The position numbers were made by a program, and so were the translations under genes. From the NCBI GenBank assembly GCA_030916835.1, contig JAUPWA010000009.1, forward strand, positions 1 through 17,860: 17,860 nt of DNA. The letters run 5' to 3'. This document shows, piece after piece, positions 5,472-12,546 of this stretch (position 1 is its first letter; each line of letters starts with the position of its first letter). The notes below the pieces were generated by a model that made no database searches, was not told the origin of the DNA, and saw nothing but the letters and a program-made list of their open reading frames with translations. Origin of the DNA: Patescibacteria group bacterium (GTDB lineage Bacteria; Patescibacteriota; Minisyncoccia; Phycocordibacterales; SBAW01).

Positions 5472-5822
5472 ATGGCACGCGTAAAAGGAGGACTCATATC
5501 GGCAAAGCGCCGACGCAACGTACTAAAGATGGTAAAAGGCTATCGCTTTGCCCGCTCAAAGAAGGAGCGCGCAGCAAAGGAGGCTATCTTCCACGCGGGT
5601 AAGTACTCGTTTGCACACCGCCGCGACAAAAAGAATGACTTCCGCAAACTTTGGAACGTTCGCATCAACGCTGGGCTCGACACTATCGAGTCGACCTTCT
5701 CCTACTCTCGCCTCATCGACGCAATGAAGAAGAAGAATGTGACCATCAACCGCAAGATGCTCGCTCTCCTCGCAGAGACCCGACCCGAGAGCTTTGCTCG
5801 AGTCATTAAGAAGGTCTCCTAA
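5472..5822 (+). CDS. rplT: large-subunit ribosomal protein bL20
   Basis: A 116-aa protein with conserved N-terminal MARVKGG, the RR..LK..KGYR.ARS block, and C-terminal LWNVRINAG and NRK.LA. It binds 23S rRNA early in 50S assembly and in many bacteria represses its own operon. The junction with rpmI is TAA-ACTACT-ATG with no Shine-Dalgarno, a pattern repeated in the spc operon. It is followed by a strong terminator. Confidence 0.96.
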   Translation: MARVKGGLISAKRRRNVLKMVKGYRFARSKKERAAKEAIFHAGKYSFAHRRDKKNDFRKLWNVRINAGLDTIESTFSYSRLIDAMKKKNVTINRKMLALLAETRPESFARVIKKVS

Positions 5823-5824
5823 CA

Positions 5825-5849
5825 AAATCCCCGCCAAAAGCGGGGATTT
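5825..5849. terminator. bidirectional terminator, rplT / LOG-like gene
   Basis: 10-bp stem AAATCCCCGC (5825-5834) / GCGGGGATTT (5840-5849), loop CAAAA, T6 tail on the plus strand. The reverse reading also ends in TTTTGTT, serving the convergent minus-strand gene. Confidence 0.9.
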
Positions 5850-5899
5850 TTTGTATGCATACATCCCACTTAGGGCGTGCTAAAACTGCCAACAACAGG

Positions 5900-6499
5900 C
5901 TAAACCTCGAGGGGTTGAAAATGGAAGGAGGCGCGGTTTATCTTGTCTTGATGTACCAACTTTACCACCCCCTCAACGAGCGCCTTTGGGTCACCATCAA
6001 AAATGATGCGGTCGCTTGGCCGATGTCCGTTTTTTAAAATATCCTTAATCACTTCATCGGTCTTCCAGTCGCCCTCGTATATACCAATGGGCTTTTTGTC
6101 TTCAAACGAGATAGTGAACTCGTGGATGGTGCCTATGCGCCCACACCCAAACAGCATACCGTCGCACGAGCGAGTGAAGATAAGATCACGACCCGGGAAG
6201 CCAAAGCCGGTGTAAATTATCACGTCATGAAATTCAAGAGGTAGATTGTATTTCTCGACATGCTCCTTCTCGCTCCCAGCAGGAGAGAACCCTACCACGA
6301 CACCTTTTTCTTCCTTTACTCCCATCGCCACCCAGAGGGGAAACCCGGTCGTGGCACCCGTCACCAAGACCGCACCTGCGCGCGCCACCTCGCGCCCAAG
6401 CTCCAAGCCTTTTTCGTACGCATCAACACCACAGTGGCCGGTCTCTGCGGCGCCCGAGATTCCAATTTTAATTTGCAAATGTGCGTGCTTTGGGTCCAT
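5900..6499 (-). CDS. LOG/SLOG-superfamily Rossmann protein, 199 aa
   Basis: A nucleotide-binding Rossmann protein of the LOG/TIGR00725/SLOG type. Visible motifs: KIGISG (11-16) at the first strand, LVTGATTG (45-52), a mid-domain GFPGRDLIFTRSCD (100-113), and GCGRIGTIHEF (118-128), which corresponds to the family PGGxGTxxE loop. Residue E127 matches the conserved glutamate, but the PGG is replaced by GCGR. LOG enzymes release a base from nucleoside monophosphates; SLOG relatives bind or make nucleotide signals. Which applies here is not known. It follows the beta-CASP gene with a 22-nt gap holding its own -10, so the mRNA may be leaderless. Confidence 0.72.
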   Translation of the reverse strand: MDPKHAHLQIKIGISGAAETGHCGVDAYEKGLELGREVARAGAVLVTGATTGFPLWVAMGVKEEKGVVVGFSPAGSEKEHVEKYNLPLEFHDVIIYTGFGFPGRDLIFTRSCDGMLFGCGRIGTIHEFTISFEDKKPIGIYEGDWKTDEVIKDILKNGHRPSDRIIFDGDPKALVEGVVKLVHQDKINRASFHFQPLEV

Positions 6500-6506
6500 T
6501 TAGATT

Positions 6507-6515
6507 ATTTTAGCA
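6507..6515 (-). promoter_or_regulatory. extended -10 promoter of the LOG-like gene
   Basis: TGCTAAAAT (6515-6507) ends 7 nt before the ATG at 6499, so transcription should start at or next to the start codon. Confidence 0.5.
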
Positions 6516-6521
6516 CCACAA

Positions 6522-7931
6522 TTAGAAAGCTATGGTCACACTCTCCCCCACTTCGGGTGTAGTTGCTTTGACGCCAAGGTAGTCGCGGATACGTTGCGCA
6601 AGGAAGCTTGAGGAGGCAATTTCACCCATCACCACAAACACCTCTTCAAGTTTGTTTGTGTCAGACATCTTGTTTACATACTCCAAGAGCTGCTCGCCAT
6701 CCATGTGTGCCGAGTATCCATAGAGCACTTGCACATGAGCACGGACTTCTATTTTTTGGGCTGTGTGCGAGTGAATATCATAGATCTCGACCTGCTTTGC
6801 ACCCTCAACCAATTTGCGCCCCAAGCTCCCCGCCGCTTGATAGCCCACAATAAGTAGTGTTGATTTTGCATCCTGTAGCACATGCTTTTCATGGTCTATA
6901 ACGCGACCACCGTTGCTCATGCCTGAGCCGGCGAGGATTATTTTTGGGTTAGGAGTGGTGTGTAGTTTTGCCGACTCCTCGACACTACTTACGAAGTGGA
7001 GTTCGGGGAACGCAAAAATATGCTCACCGTTTAGCGCTCGCTCTTTTATCTCGTCTTTAAAGTACTCTGGGTGTTTTTCAAAGGCTGCAGTGATCTGCTC
7101 TGCTAGTGGTGAGTCAAGATACACCGGTATGCTTGGGATGCGCTTCTCCTGCATGAGTGACTTAATTTCAAACAAAAGGTCTTGGGTTCGCTCGGTCGAA
7201 AACGCAGGGATGAGCAGTGTGCCACCGCGTGCCACCGCATCTTCAATACTATTTTCAAGAGCCTCGCGACGGTTGGTGTCATCGCGCTTACGGTCGCCAT
7301 AGACACTCTCGATAAGTAGATACTGCGCACCTTCGGGCACCTCAGCCAAGGGCAACAGTGGCGAGTTGCCACCGCCCAAGTCGCCACTAAATACGATGGA
7401 GCGCGCCTGTCCGCCATCTTTGCGGGTAAACTTTGCGAGCGCTGAGCCTAAAATGTGCCCTGCATTATAAAACTCAAAAATAACATCACCAAACGTCTTT
7501 GGTTCGTGATACTCTATCCCCTCCCACTGTTTGAGCGCTTGTGCGATATCGTCTTTGGTATAGAGAGGTGCTACATTGTGACGCTTGGCGTCTCGCTCAT
7601 TAAGCTCTAGCGCATCAAGGAGCATAGGCTCTGCCAAGGCGCGGGTCGCTTTGGTTGAGATGATAGGCCCACGGTAGCCATCCTTTACAAGTTTTGGGAT
7701 GCGCCCTATGTGGTCGATGTGTGCGTGCGTATTAATGAGCGCGGTTATGGTTGTTGGATCAAACGACCACTGGTCCCAGTTGTTTTTTTGCAGCGCGTGC
7801 TCGCCTTGAAATAGACCGCAGTCGATGAGGAATCTTGCCCCGACCGAAGCGTCGGGGTTTTGCACCTCGAGCATAAAATTTGAACCAGTAACAGACCCAG
7901 CGCCGCCATAGAAGAATAGTTTTGATTGCAT
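6522..7931 (-). CDS. beta-CASP metallo-beta-lactamase ribonuclease, CPSF/Ysh1-like
   Basis: A 469-aa two-metal RNA-processing nuclease. MBL motifs: HAHIDH (69-74), GHILGS (158-163), FSGDLG (181-186); IESVYGDR (208-215) begins the segment leading to the beta-CASP domain. C-terminal beta-CASP and closing motifs: AGSGMSNGGR (334-343), H347 nearby, GYQAAGSLG (363-371) and YSAHMDG (406-412). Domain order and length match full-length CPSF-type bacterial and archaeal proteins, so it is probably an RNA endo- or exonuclease in mRNA turnover. There is no Shine-Dalgarno; TATACT (7945-7940) ends 8 nt before the ATG. Confidence 0.92.
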   Translation of the reverse strand: MQSKLFFYGGAGSVTGSNFMLEVQNPDASVGARFLIDCGLFQGEHALQKNNWDQWSFDPTTITALINTHAHIDHIGRIPKLVKDGYRGPIISTKATRALAEPMLLDALELNERDAKRHNVAPLYTKDDIAQALKQWEGIEYHEPKTFGDVIFEFYNAGHILGSALAKFTRKDGGQARSIVFSGDLGGGNSPLLPLAEVPEGAQYLLIESVYGDRKRDDTNRREALENSIEDAVARGGTLLIPAFSTERTQDLLFEIKSLMQEKRIPSIPVYLDSPLAEQITAAFEKHPEYFKDEIKERALNGEHIFAFPELHFVSSVEESAKLHTTPNPKIILAGSGMSNGGRVIDHEKHVLQDAKSTLLIVGYQAAGSLGRKLVEGAKQVEIYDIHSHTAQKIEVRAHVQVLYGYSAHMDGEQLLEYVNKMSDTNKLEEVFVVMGEIASSSFLAQRIRDYLGVKATTPEVGESVTIAF

Positions 7932-7939
7932 GTTGTATC

Positions 7940-7945
7940 AGTATA
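7940..7945 (-). promoter_or_regulatory. -10 box of the beta-CASP nuclease gene
   Basis: TATACT lies 8 nt upstream of the ATG (7931), downstream of the terminator at 7966-8002. It therefore gives the nuclease its own, probably leaderless, transcript. Confidence 0.5.
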
Positions 7946-7965
7946 GCCCCTCAACCAGCTCAGGG

Positions 7966-8002
7966 CGAATAAAAATCCCTCACAGAGAGGGATTTTTATT
8001 CG
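7966..8002 (-). terminator. strong intrinsic terminator of the candidate RNA
   Basis: 16-bp stem CGAATAAAAATCCCTC / GAGGGATTTTTATTCG, loop of 5 nt. It directly follows the closing helix of the RNA and precedes the beta-CASP promoter. Confidence 0.8.
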
Positions 8003-8117
8003 GCTCCGGAGGCAAGTGTCTACCGTGAAATAAGTGGGTGCGCTATGAGCCACACCACGGTGCTGCCCAACTCCGCGCTCCCGGTAGAAACACTTAAGGA
8101 CATTTGCCTCCGTCGCC
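7966..8117 (-). ncRNA. candidate stand-alone structured small RNA, family unknown
   Basis: About 115 nt plus a terminator. The promoter is TGCTATACT (8133-8125), putting the start near 8117. Predicted helices: GGC 8117-8115 with GCC 8004-8002; CGGAGGCAA 8112-8104 with TTGCCTCCG 8015-8007; GTGT 8093-8090 with ACAC 8019-8016; CTACCG 8087-8082 with CGGTAG 8025-8020; inner GCGC 8078-8075 with GCGC 8043-8040 and GAG 8073-8071 with CTC 8049-8047; an apical CAC/GUG hairpin with loop CGUG (8062-8053). A 10-nt one-sided bulge lies at 8103-8094. The size would suit a small SRP RNA, but the GGAAGGAAGCAGC-type motif is absent. 6S-like or a new family remain open. Confidence 0.6.
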
Positions 8118-8124
8118 TACTCTT

Positions 8125-8133
8125 AGTATAGCA
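8125..8133 (-). promoter_or_regulatory. extended -10 promoter of the candidate RNA
   Basis: TGCTATACT matches the TGnTATAAT extended -10 with one mismatch. It lies just past the ndk stop codon (8139-8137) and 7 nt before the first paired base of the RNA. Confidence 0.55.
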
Positions 8134-8136
8134 AAT

Positions 8137-8721
8137 TTACTCGTCGATGCCGAAGCGCTTGTATTTGTAGATAGTCTTTTTACCAAACCAATGCTGAATT
8201 TCGTGCTTAGCCTCTTCAGGAGTTTCAGATGCGTGAATGAGGTTGAGGACTGGGCGCTTCTCAAGGTTGGCGAGGAGTGGTGAGTCGGCAGAGTAGTCGC
8301 CGCGGATAGTGCCCATCTCAGCGAGGTATGGCATAGTTGGGCCGACAATTTTGCGCACCATATCAACTGCGTGCACGCCTTGCACCACCATGCGCACCAT
8401 CGGCGCTGAGATCATAAAATCGACAAGCCAGCCGCGCACCGATTTACCAATTTTAAGGAGGTCGTCAGTACCAAAATCTTTTTTTACATCGTACCCATAC
8501 TTTTGGTACGTTGCTGTGGTCTTCTCGCCAAGACGGCGGATCCACTTCTCGTCCTTCGGGTAGTGCTTGTCCATCTCGACACGAGTCGCCTGAAACATTT
8601 CAAGCGCCACAACCTTTAGATCGCGTTGCTCAAAACGCCCAATAATTTCGCCAATGAGACCCTTGCGGACGCCGTCTGGCTTTACGAGAATAAATGTCTT
8701 TTCCTCCTTCGGATGTTGCAT
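8137..8721 (-). CDS. ndk: nucleoside diphosphate kinase, enlarged form
   Basis: NDK moves the gamma-phosphate from ATP to other NDPs through a phosphohistidine. Motifs: FILVKPDGV (10-18) and NLIHASET (160-167) with catalytic H163. At 194 aa it is about 50 longer than the usual 130-150, because of an insert at about 55-105 (DEKWIRRLGEKTTATYQKYG and on). The ATG at 8721 is preferred over an upstream TTG because TATAGT (8733-8728) ends 6 nt before it, implying a leaderless mRNA. Together with adk and cmk it covers NMP-to-NTP balancing. Confidence 0.95.
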   Translation of the reverse strand: MQHPKEEKTFILVKPDGVRKGLIGEIIGRFEQRDLKVVALEMFQATRVEMDKHYPKDEKWIRRLGEKTTATYQKYGYDVKKDFGTDDLLKIGKSVRGWLVDFMISAPMVRMVVQGVHAVDMVRKIVGPTMPYLAEMGTIRGDYSADSPLLANLEKRPVLNLIHASETPEEAKHEIQHWFGKKTIYKYKRFGIDE

Positions 8722-8727
8722 AGCGGC

Positions 8728-8755
8728 ACTATACAATATTCTGTCGTTTTTACAA
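8728..8755 (-). promoter_or_regulatory. promoter of ndk
   Basis: TTGTAA (8755-8750), 16-nt spacer, TATAGT (8733-8728). The predicted start coincides with the ATG at 8721. Confidence 0.6.
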
Positions 8756-8763
8756 GACCTGCG

Positions 8764-9531
8764 CTATAGAAATGGGGTGACAATTTCGGGCCCTTTTTTG
8801 GTCAGTATAATAGTTTGTTCAAAGTGTGCGGCGCGCGAATGGTCGCGCGTTACATACGTCCACTCGTCATCCGCAAGATCTATGCGGCCCTTCCCTTCTG
8901 CCAAAATAGGCTCGAGCGCGAGCACCAAGCCCTCACTAAGCTTCTCCCCCTCTCCTGGGTTGCCGTAGTTGGCGATAAATGGCCGCTCATGTACCGACTT
9001 GCCGAGTGCATGACCACCCAACTCCTCAACAACACTCAGCCCATATCGCTTTGCGACAGCCGCAACCGCGGCGCCAATGTCTCCGACGTGCCCCCCAACT
9101 GTAGCGGCTGCAATAGCAGCTGAGAGCGCTTCGCGCGTTCCGTCTAACAACTTCTGCCCCTGCGCGTCACCCTTCCCCACAAAGACCGTTTTGCAATGAT
9201 CCGTAAAATAGCCCTTGTAAGAGAGCCCAAGGTCGAGCGAGACAATATCTCCCTCCTTCAGCACAGACTCCTCTTTGGGGATACCGTGCACCACCTCATC
9301 ATTTACCGAAATACACAGCGCTGCCGGGTATGGGTAGCGAGCACCAGAGGGTTTGTAGTTAAGAAACGCCGGCACTGCACCCGCAGCGCGAATCAGCTCT
9401 TCAGCTTTTAGGTCGAGCTTAGCGGTAGTAACTCCCGGCGCAACCATGGCAGCTAATTGAGCGACCACCGCGCTCAGGATGCGGCCTGACTCGCGCAGGG
9501 CGGCTATGTCTTCTTGGGTTTTAGCTATCAT
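8764..9531 (-). CDS. map: methionine aminopeptidase, type I
   Basis: Removes N-terminal Met from nascent proteins; 255 aa as expected. The five metal ligands are visible: D100 (SLDLG), D111 (YFTDH), H174 (GGHALG), E207 (ALEPIL) and E238 (HFEQT). The substrate-site histidines H82 (VVHGIP) and H181 (VHERPF) are also present. GHALG replaces the commoner GHGIG. There is no N-terminal zinc extension. It follows adk by 35 nt with no Shine-Dalgarno. Downstream infA, usual in this cluster, is replaced by ndk. Confidence 0.95.
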   Translation of the reverse strand: MIAKTQEDIAALRESGRILSAVVAQLAAMVAPGVTTAKLDLKAEELIRAAGAVPAFLNYKPSGARYPYPAALCISVNDEVVHGIPKEESVLKEGDIVSLDLGLSYKGYFTDHCKTVFVGKGDAQGQKLLDGTREALSAAIAAATVGGHVGDIGAAVAAVAKRYGLSVVEELGGHALGKSVHERPFIANYGNPGEGEKLSEGLVLALEPILAEGKGRIDLADDEWTYVTRDHSRAAHFEQTIILTKKGPEIVTPFL

Positions 9532-9566
9532 GTGATTTTGACGAAATCATGCCGCGCAATCGTCCC

Positions 9567-10172
9567 TTAGGCGCGGCCAAGATTGAGAGCTTTGAGAACA
9601 TCTGTATGCACCTGCTGTATGGTTTGGTCGCCATTAATTTCGATATATCGATAGTCGGGATGCGCCTTAAACCACTCATTCACTGCGGCAGCCTCTTCGT
9701 GCGACCAGCGCAAACGCTCCTCGATACCCTCTTTGGTATCATCCTCGCGCCCGCGCCCTGCTAGGCGTTGGCGTGCAACATCATCTGAGAGCCCAATGTG
9801 TAGCACGGCAATATTTTTTCGATCATAAAATTGCATCGCAGAGTGCAGGTCGGGTGTTTGGTCAACTGTGCGCGGGAAGCCATCGAGGATGATATGCTCC
9901 TCACCATGCATACCACCAATGAGTCGCGCAGAAAACAATGAGGTAGTAATGAAAGTCGGTATAAGTTTACCTCCAGCAATAAGTGGGCGGATGCGCTCCT
10001 GTGTGTACCCTTCGCCCACCGCGAACGAACGCAGGTTGGTGCCGGCAGTAAAGTAAAGCACGGAGCCCGGGTCTTTCTCGTTTAAATACTCTTTGAGTAA
10101 TTGCACCTGGGTGCCCTTCCCGCTGCCCTGGGGCCCCAAAAAAATAACGGTGAGTTGTTCCACATGGGTCAT
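9567..10172 (-). CDS. adk: adenylate kinase, short-LID type
   Basis: Converts ATP + AMP to 2 ADP. P-loop GPQGSGKGT (13-21), NMP-binding FTAGTNLR (41-48), DGFPRT (97-102) and LID GRGREDDTKEGIEERL (139-154), which is short and lacks the four-Cys zinc site. 201 aa. The map gene follows, as in many bacteria, but secY is separated from it by a convergent cmk. The upstream region holds a TAGAGT box (10194-10189) that mirrors the one for cmk. Confidence 0.94.
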   Translation of the reverse strand: MTHVEQLTVIFLGPQGSGKGTQVQLLKEYLNEKDPGSVLYFTAGTNLRSFAVGEGYTQERIRPLIAGGKLIPTFITTSLFSARLIGGMHGEEHIILDGFPRTVDQTPDLHSAMQFYDRKNIAVLHIGLSDDVARQRLAGRGREDDTKEGIEERLRWSHEEAAAVNEWFKAHPDYRYIEINGDQTIQQVHTDVLKALNLGRA

Positions 10173-10188
10173 AGTAACCTAACCAAAC

Positions 10189-10219
10189 ACTCTACACAAA
10201 TACAAAAAGATGGTAGAGT
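10189..10219. promoter_or_regulatory. divergent adk/cmk promoter region built on an inverted repeat
   Basis: ACTCTAC (10189-10195) and GTAGAGT (10213-10219) are exact reverse complements, each containing TAGAGT as a -10 box facing outward. On the plus strand it is an extended -10, TGGTAGAGT (10211-10219), 8 nt before the cmk ATG. On the minus strand the box is 16 nt before the adk ATG. Confidence 0.5.
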
Positions 10220-10227
10220 GCGATCTA

Positions 10228-10788
10228 ATGAAAAAGCATATTATAACGCTCTCCGGGTATCCAGGCAGTGGGAAGTCTTCGACAGGCAACGCGCTCGCAA
10301 AGGAGCTCGGGTATACTCGTTTTTCTTCTGGAGACTTTATGCGAAACTTAGCACAAGAGCGAGGGCTCTCGCTGGACGAATTCACTTTGCTTGCAAATAA
10401 TGACCCTAGCATAGACAACCTCATAGACGAGCAGGTGCGCAAAGCTGGAGAGCTTGAACGTTTGGTTATAGATTCACGTCTTGCCTACTATTGGATACCT
10501 GAGGCGTTTAAAGTTTTCTTGTCTCTCGACCTCCATATTGCTGCAGAACGTATTTTTTCACATATACAGAAAGATGGGCGCGTAGGGCAAGACGACAACT
10601 CCGTCGAGGAGGTTTACAAAAACACCGTTGCACGAGTGGAAAGTGAACGAATGCGCTATAAAAAGCTGTATGGGCTTGCGTATGATGACGCTAACAATTA
10701 TGACCTAGTGGTAGATACCGGGTCCAACAATCTAGAAGAAGTGGTCGCTATCATTTTGAAGGCCTACAAAAAATGGGAGGAACAGTAG
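10228..10788 (+). CDS. cmk: cytidylate kinase, archaeal-type short form
   Basis: Phosphorylates CMP/dCMP. P-loop GYPGSGKSS (10-18), then FSSGDFMR (about 28-35), SRLAYYWIPEA (about 85-95) and a LID-like AAERIF...DGR region. It is 186 aa from ATG 10228, nearer the archaeal (about 180 aa) than the bacterial (about 220 aa) form. An upstream in-frame ATG (10210) is rejected because it overlaps the TGGTAGAGT -10 box. The mRNA is probably leaderless. It is the only plus-strand gene within the secY-adk-map neighbourhood. Confidence 0.85.
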   Translation: MKKHIITLSGYPGSGKSSTGNALAKELGYTRFSSGDFMRNLAQERGLSLDEFTLLANNDPSIDNLIDEQVRKAGELERLVIDSRLAYYWIPEAFKVFLSLDLHIAAERIFSHIQKDGRVGQDDNSVEEVYKNTVARVESERMRYKKLYGLAYDDANNYDLVVDTGSNNLEEVVAIILKAYKKWEEQ

Positions 10789-10801
10789 TCCCTCCCATTT
10801 T
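10770..10801. terminator. bidirectional terminator, cmk / secY
   Basis: 11-bp stem AAAATGGGAGG / CCTCCCATTTT with a 10-nt loop that contains the cmk stop codon. T runs are present on both strands, between convergent genes. Confidence 0.85.
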
Positions 10802-10823
10802 ATTTTTGCGTTAAGAAAAGCGT

Positions 10824-12098
10824 TTAATACTCGCGAATGGAAATTTGTGCGTCGATGCGGCGCGCGAGGTCGAGAATGACTGAGACAACGATGAGGAGCG
10901 CTGTGCCGCCCAGCGTGAGCGAGGAGATACCAGTAAACGACTGCACCGCTATAGGCAACACAGCAATAACACCAAGGAAGAGTGCACCAACAAACGTGAT
11001 GCGGGTGATAACTTTAGCAAGATACTCAGTCGTTGAGTGGCCGGGGCGCACACCAGGGATAAAAGCGCCATTTTTCTGTAAATTCTCTGCTATCTGGTGC
11101 GGGTCAAACGTCACCGCAGTGTAGAAATAGGTAAAGAGGAACACGAGCGCAAAGTAGCATATGCCGTAGTAGAGCAGATTTTGCATAAAGTGCTGTATCT
11201 GCGCCGCAGCATGAGCAACAATAGCAATATGAGAGGTCGCGAAGAAGGTAGCCGCCATTTGTGGGATAAGCAGGAGTGAAAGTGCAAAGATGATCGGGAT
11301 AACTCCTGCTTGGTTGAGGCGCAATGGGAGATATGTGGTAGAACTGCCACCAAAGAAGCGCATCCCGCGCACCTGCTTGGCATAGGTTACCGGCACGGGG
11401 CGCTCAGCCTCAGTAATCACAACGACTGCAGCTATGATAGCGAGCCCTGCTGCCAAGAATGCCGCATAGATTGGGAGCTTAGCAGCATCGAAGGCAAAGA
11501 GGGTTTGGGCTGCGTCTTGCGGCAAGCCGGCCACGATACCTGCAAAAATGATGACTGAAATACCGTTACCGAGGCCAAACTCAGAGATAAGTTCGCCGAG
11601 CCACATGAGATATATCGACCCTGCAACAATAACCAACAGGTTGGTAGCAAACTGCAGAGGGGTCAGCCCCGGCAAAATCGCTTCACGCTGCAGAATAAGC
11701 AAGAAGCTCACACCCTGGATAATCGCGATAGGGAGCGTAAGAAAACGCGTGTACTGCGAGAAACGCGCGCGACCAGCCTCACCCTCCTCTTGGTAGAGCT
11801 GTTTGAGACGCGGCACCAGCATAGTAAGGAGCTGCAAGATGATAGAGGCGGTGATGTAGGGCCCCACACCAAGCATCACGATAGAAAGGTTCGAGAGGCC
11901 ACCGCCCGAGAAAAGATTGAGGAGGCCAAAAAATTGATTGTTTTGCAAGAACACTTGGAGCTGCGCCGCATTGATGCCCGGGATCGGTATGACCGCAAGC
12001 ACGCGGAAGATAGCGAGCGCGCCTAACACAAACAAAAGACGATTACGCAGCGTCTTGTCGGTAAACAAAAGCGTTAGTTTTTGGATAAACGTATTCAC
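10824..12098 (-). CDS. secY: Sec translocase channel subunit SecY
   Basis: A 424-aa protein with ten predicted membrane helices, the central pore of SecYEG. N-terminal FTDKTLRNRLLFVLG, the plug region with GGGLSNLSIVMLGVGPYI, the cytosolic loop FNPHQ-like TFDPHQIAENLQKNGAFIPG, and the C-terminal RIDAQISIREY are all typical. The start is GTG (12098-12096), two bases after the rplO stop. It is the last gene of the spc operon here; no rpmJ follows. Confidence 0.96.
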   Translation of the reverse strand: MNTFIQKLTLLFTDKTLRNRLLFVLGALAIFRVLAVIPIPGINAAQLQVFLQNNQFFGLLNLFSGGGLSNLSIVMLGVGPYITASIILQLLTMLVPRLKQLYQEEGEAGRARFSQYTRFLTLPIAIIQGVSFLLILQREAILPGLTPLQFATNLLVIVAGSIYLMWLGELISEFGLGNGISVIIFAGIVAGLPQDAAQTLFAFDAAKLPIYAAFLAAGLAIIAAVVVITEAERPVPVTYAKQVRGMRFFGGSSTTYLPLRLNQAGVIPIIFALSLLLIPQMAATFFATSHIAIVAHAAAQIQHFMQNLLYYGICYFALVFLFTYFYTAVTFDPHQIAENLQKNGAFIPGVRPGHSTTEYLAKVITRITFVGALFLGVIAVLPIAVQSFTGISSLTLGGTALLIVVSVILDLARRIDAQISIREY

Positions 12099-12100
12099 GG

Positions 12101-12532
12101 TTATGCTATCGAGCCACCAGCTTTTTCGATCTTCTCTTTTGCACTCACTGAGACTATGCAGCCTGAGACAACAAGCTTCTTAGTTATAGCACCTTCACCC
12201 AAAACTTTAACAGTTGGAGTTGTACCCTTGCGGACTTGAAGCACGCCGCGCTCAACGAGCACCGTTGGGTTGATAGTGTCACCTGCGGCAAAGATCTTCT
12301 CAAGCGTCGCAACATTTACTACCATCGGCTTCACCTGGATACTGTTGAACTGGTAGCCGCGCAGCTTCGGGAGCTTTTTGATCTTCTCGCGCACATCTGG
12401 GCGGATGCGATGGCCGGCGCGTGCCTTTTGACCTTTGGTACCACGACCAGAGGTTTTGCCACGAATACCACCACGACCGACGCGCTTTTCGGCCTTGTTT
12501 TCAGTTTTTCGCTGTAGTTGGTTGAGTTGCAT
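12101..12532 (-). CDS. rplO: large-subunit ribosomal protein uL15
   Basis: 143 aa with the Gly/Arg-rich N-terminus VGRGGIRGKTSGRGTKGQKA and C-terminal V.VSGCIVS..AKEKIEKAGG. It directly follows rpsE; rpmD (uL30), which usually lies between them, is missing. The start ATG is preceded by CTACTACT rather than a Shine-Dalgarno. Confidence 0.95.
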   Translation of the reverse strand: MQLNQLQRKTENKAEKRVGRGGIRGKTSGRGTKGQKARAGHRIRPDVREKIKKLPKLRGYQFNSIQVKPMVVNVATLEKIFAAGDTINPTVLVERGVLQVRKGTTPTVKVLGEGAITKKLVVSGCIVSVSAKEKIEKAGGSIA

Positions 12533-12546
12533 AGTAGTAGAAAAAG

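Noticed and set aside
7966..8117. Candidate RNA as SRP RNA (ffs)
   Set aside because: Length and hairpin form fit, but I cannot find the conserved GGAAG tetraloop and AGCAGC side on either strand.
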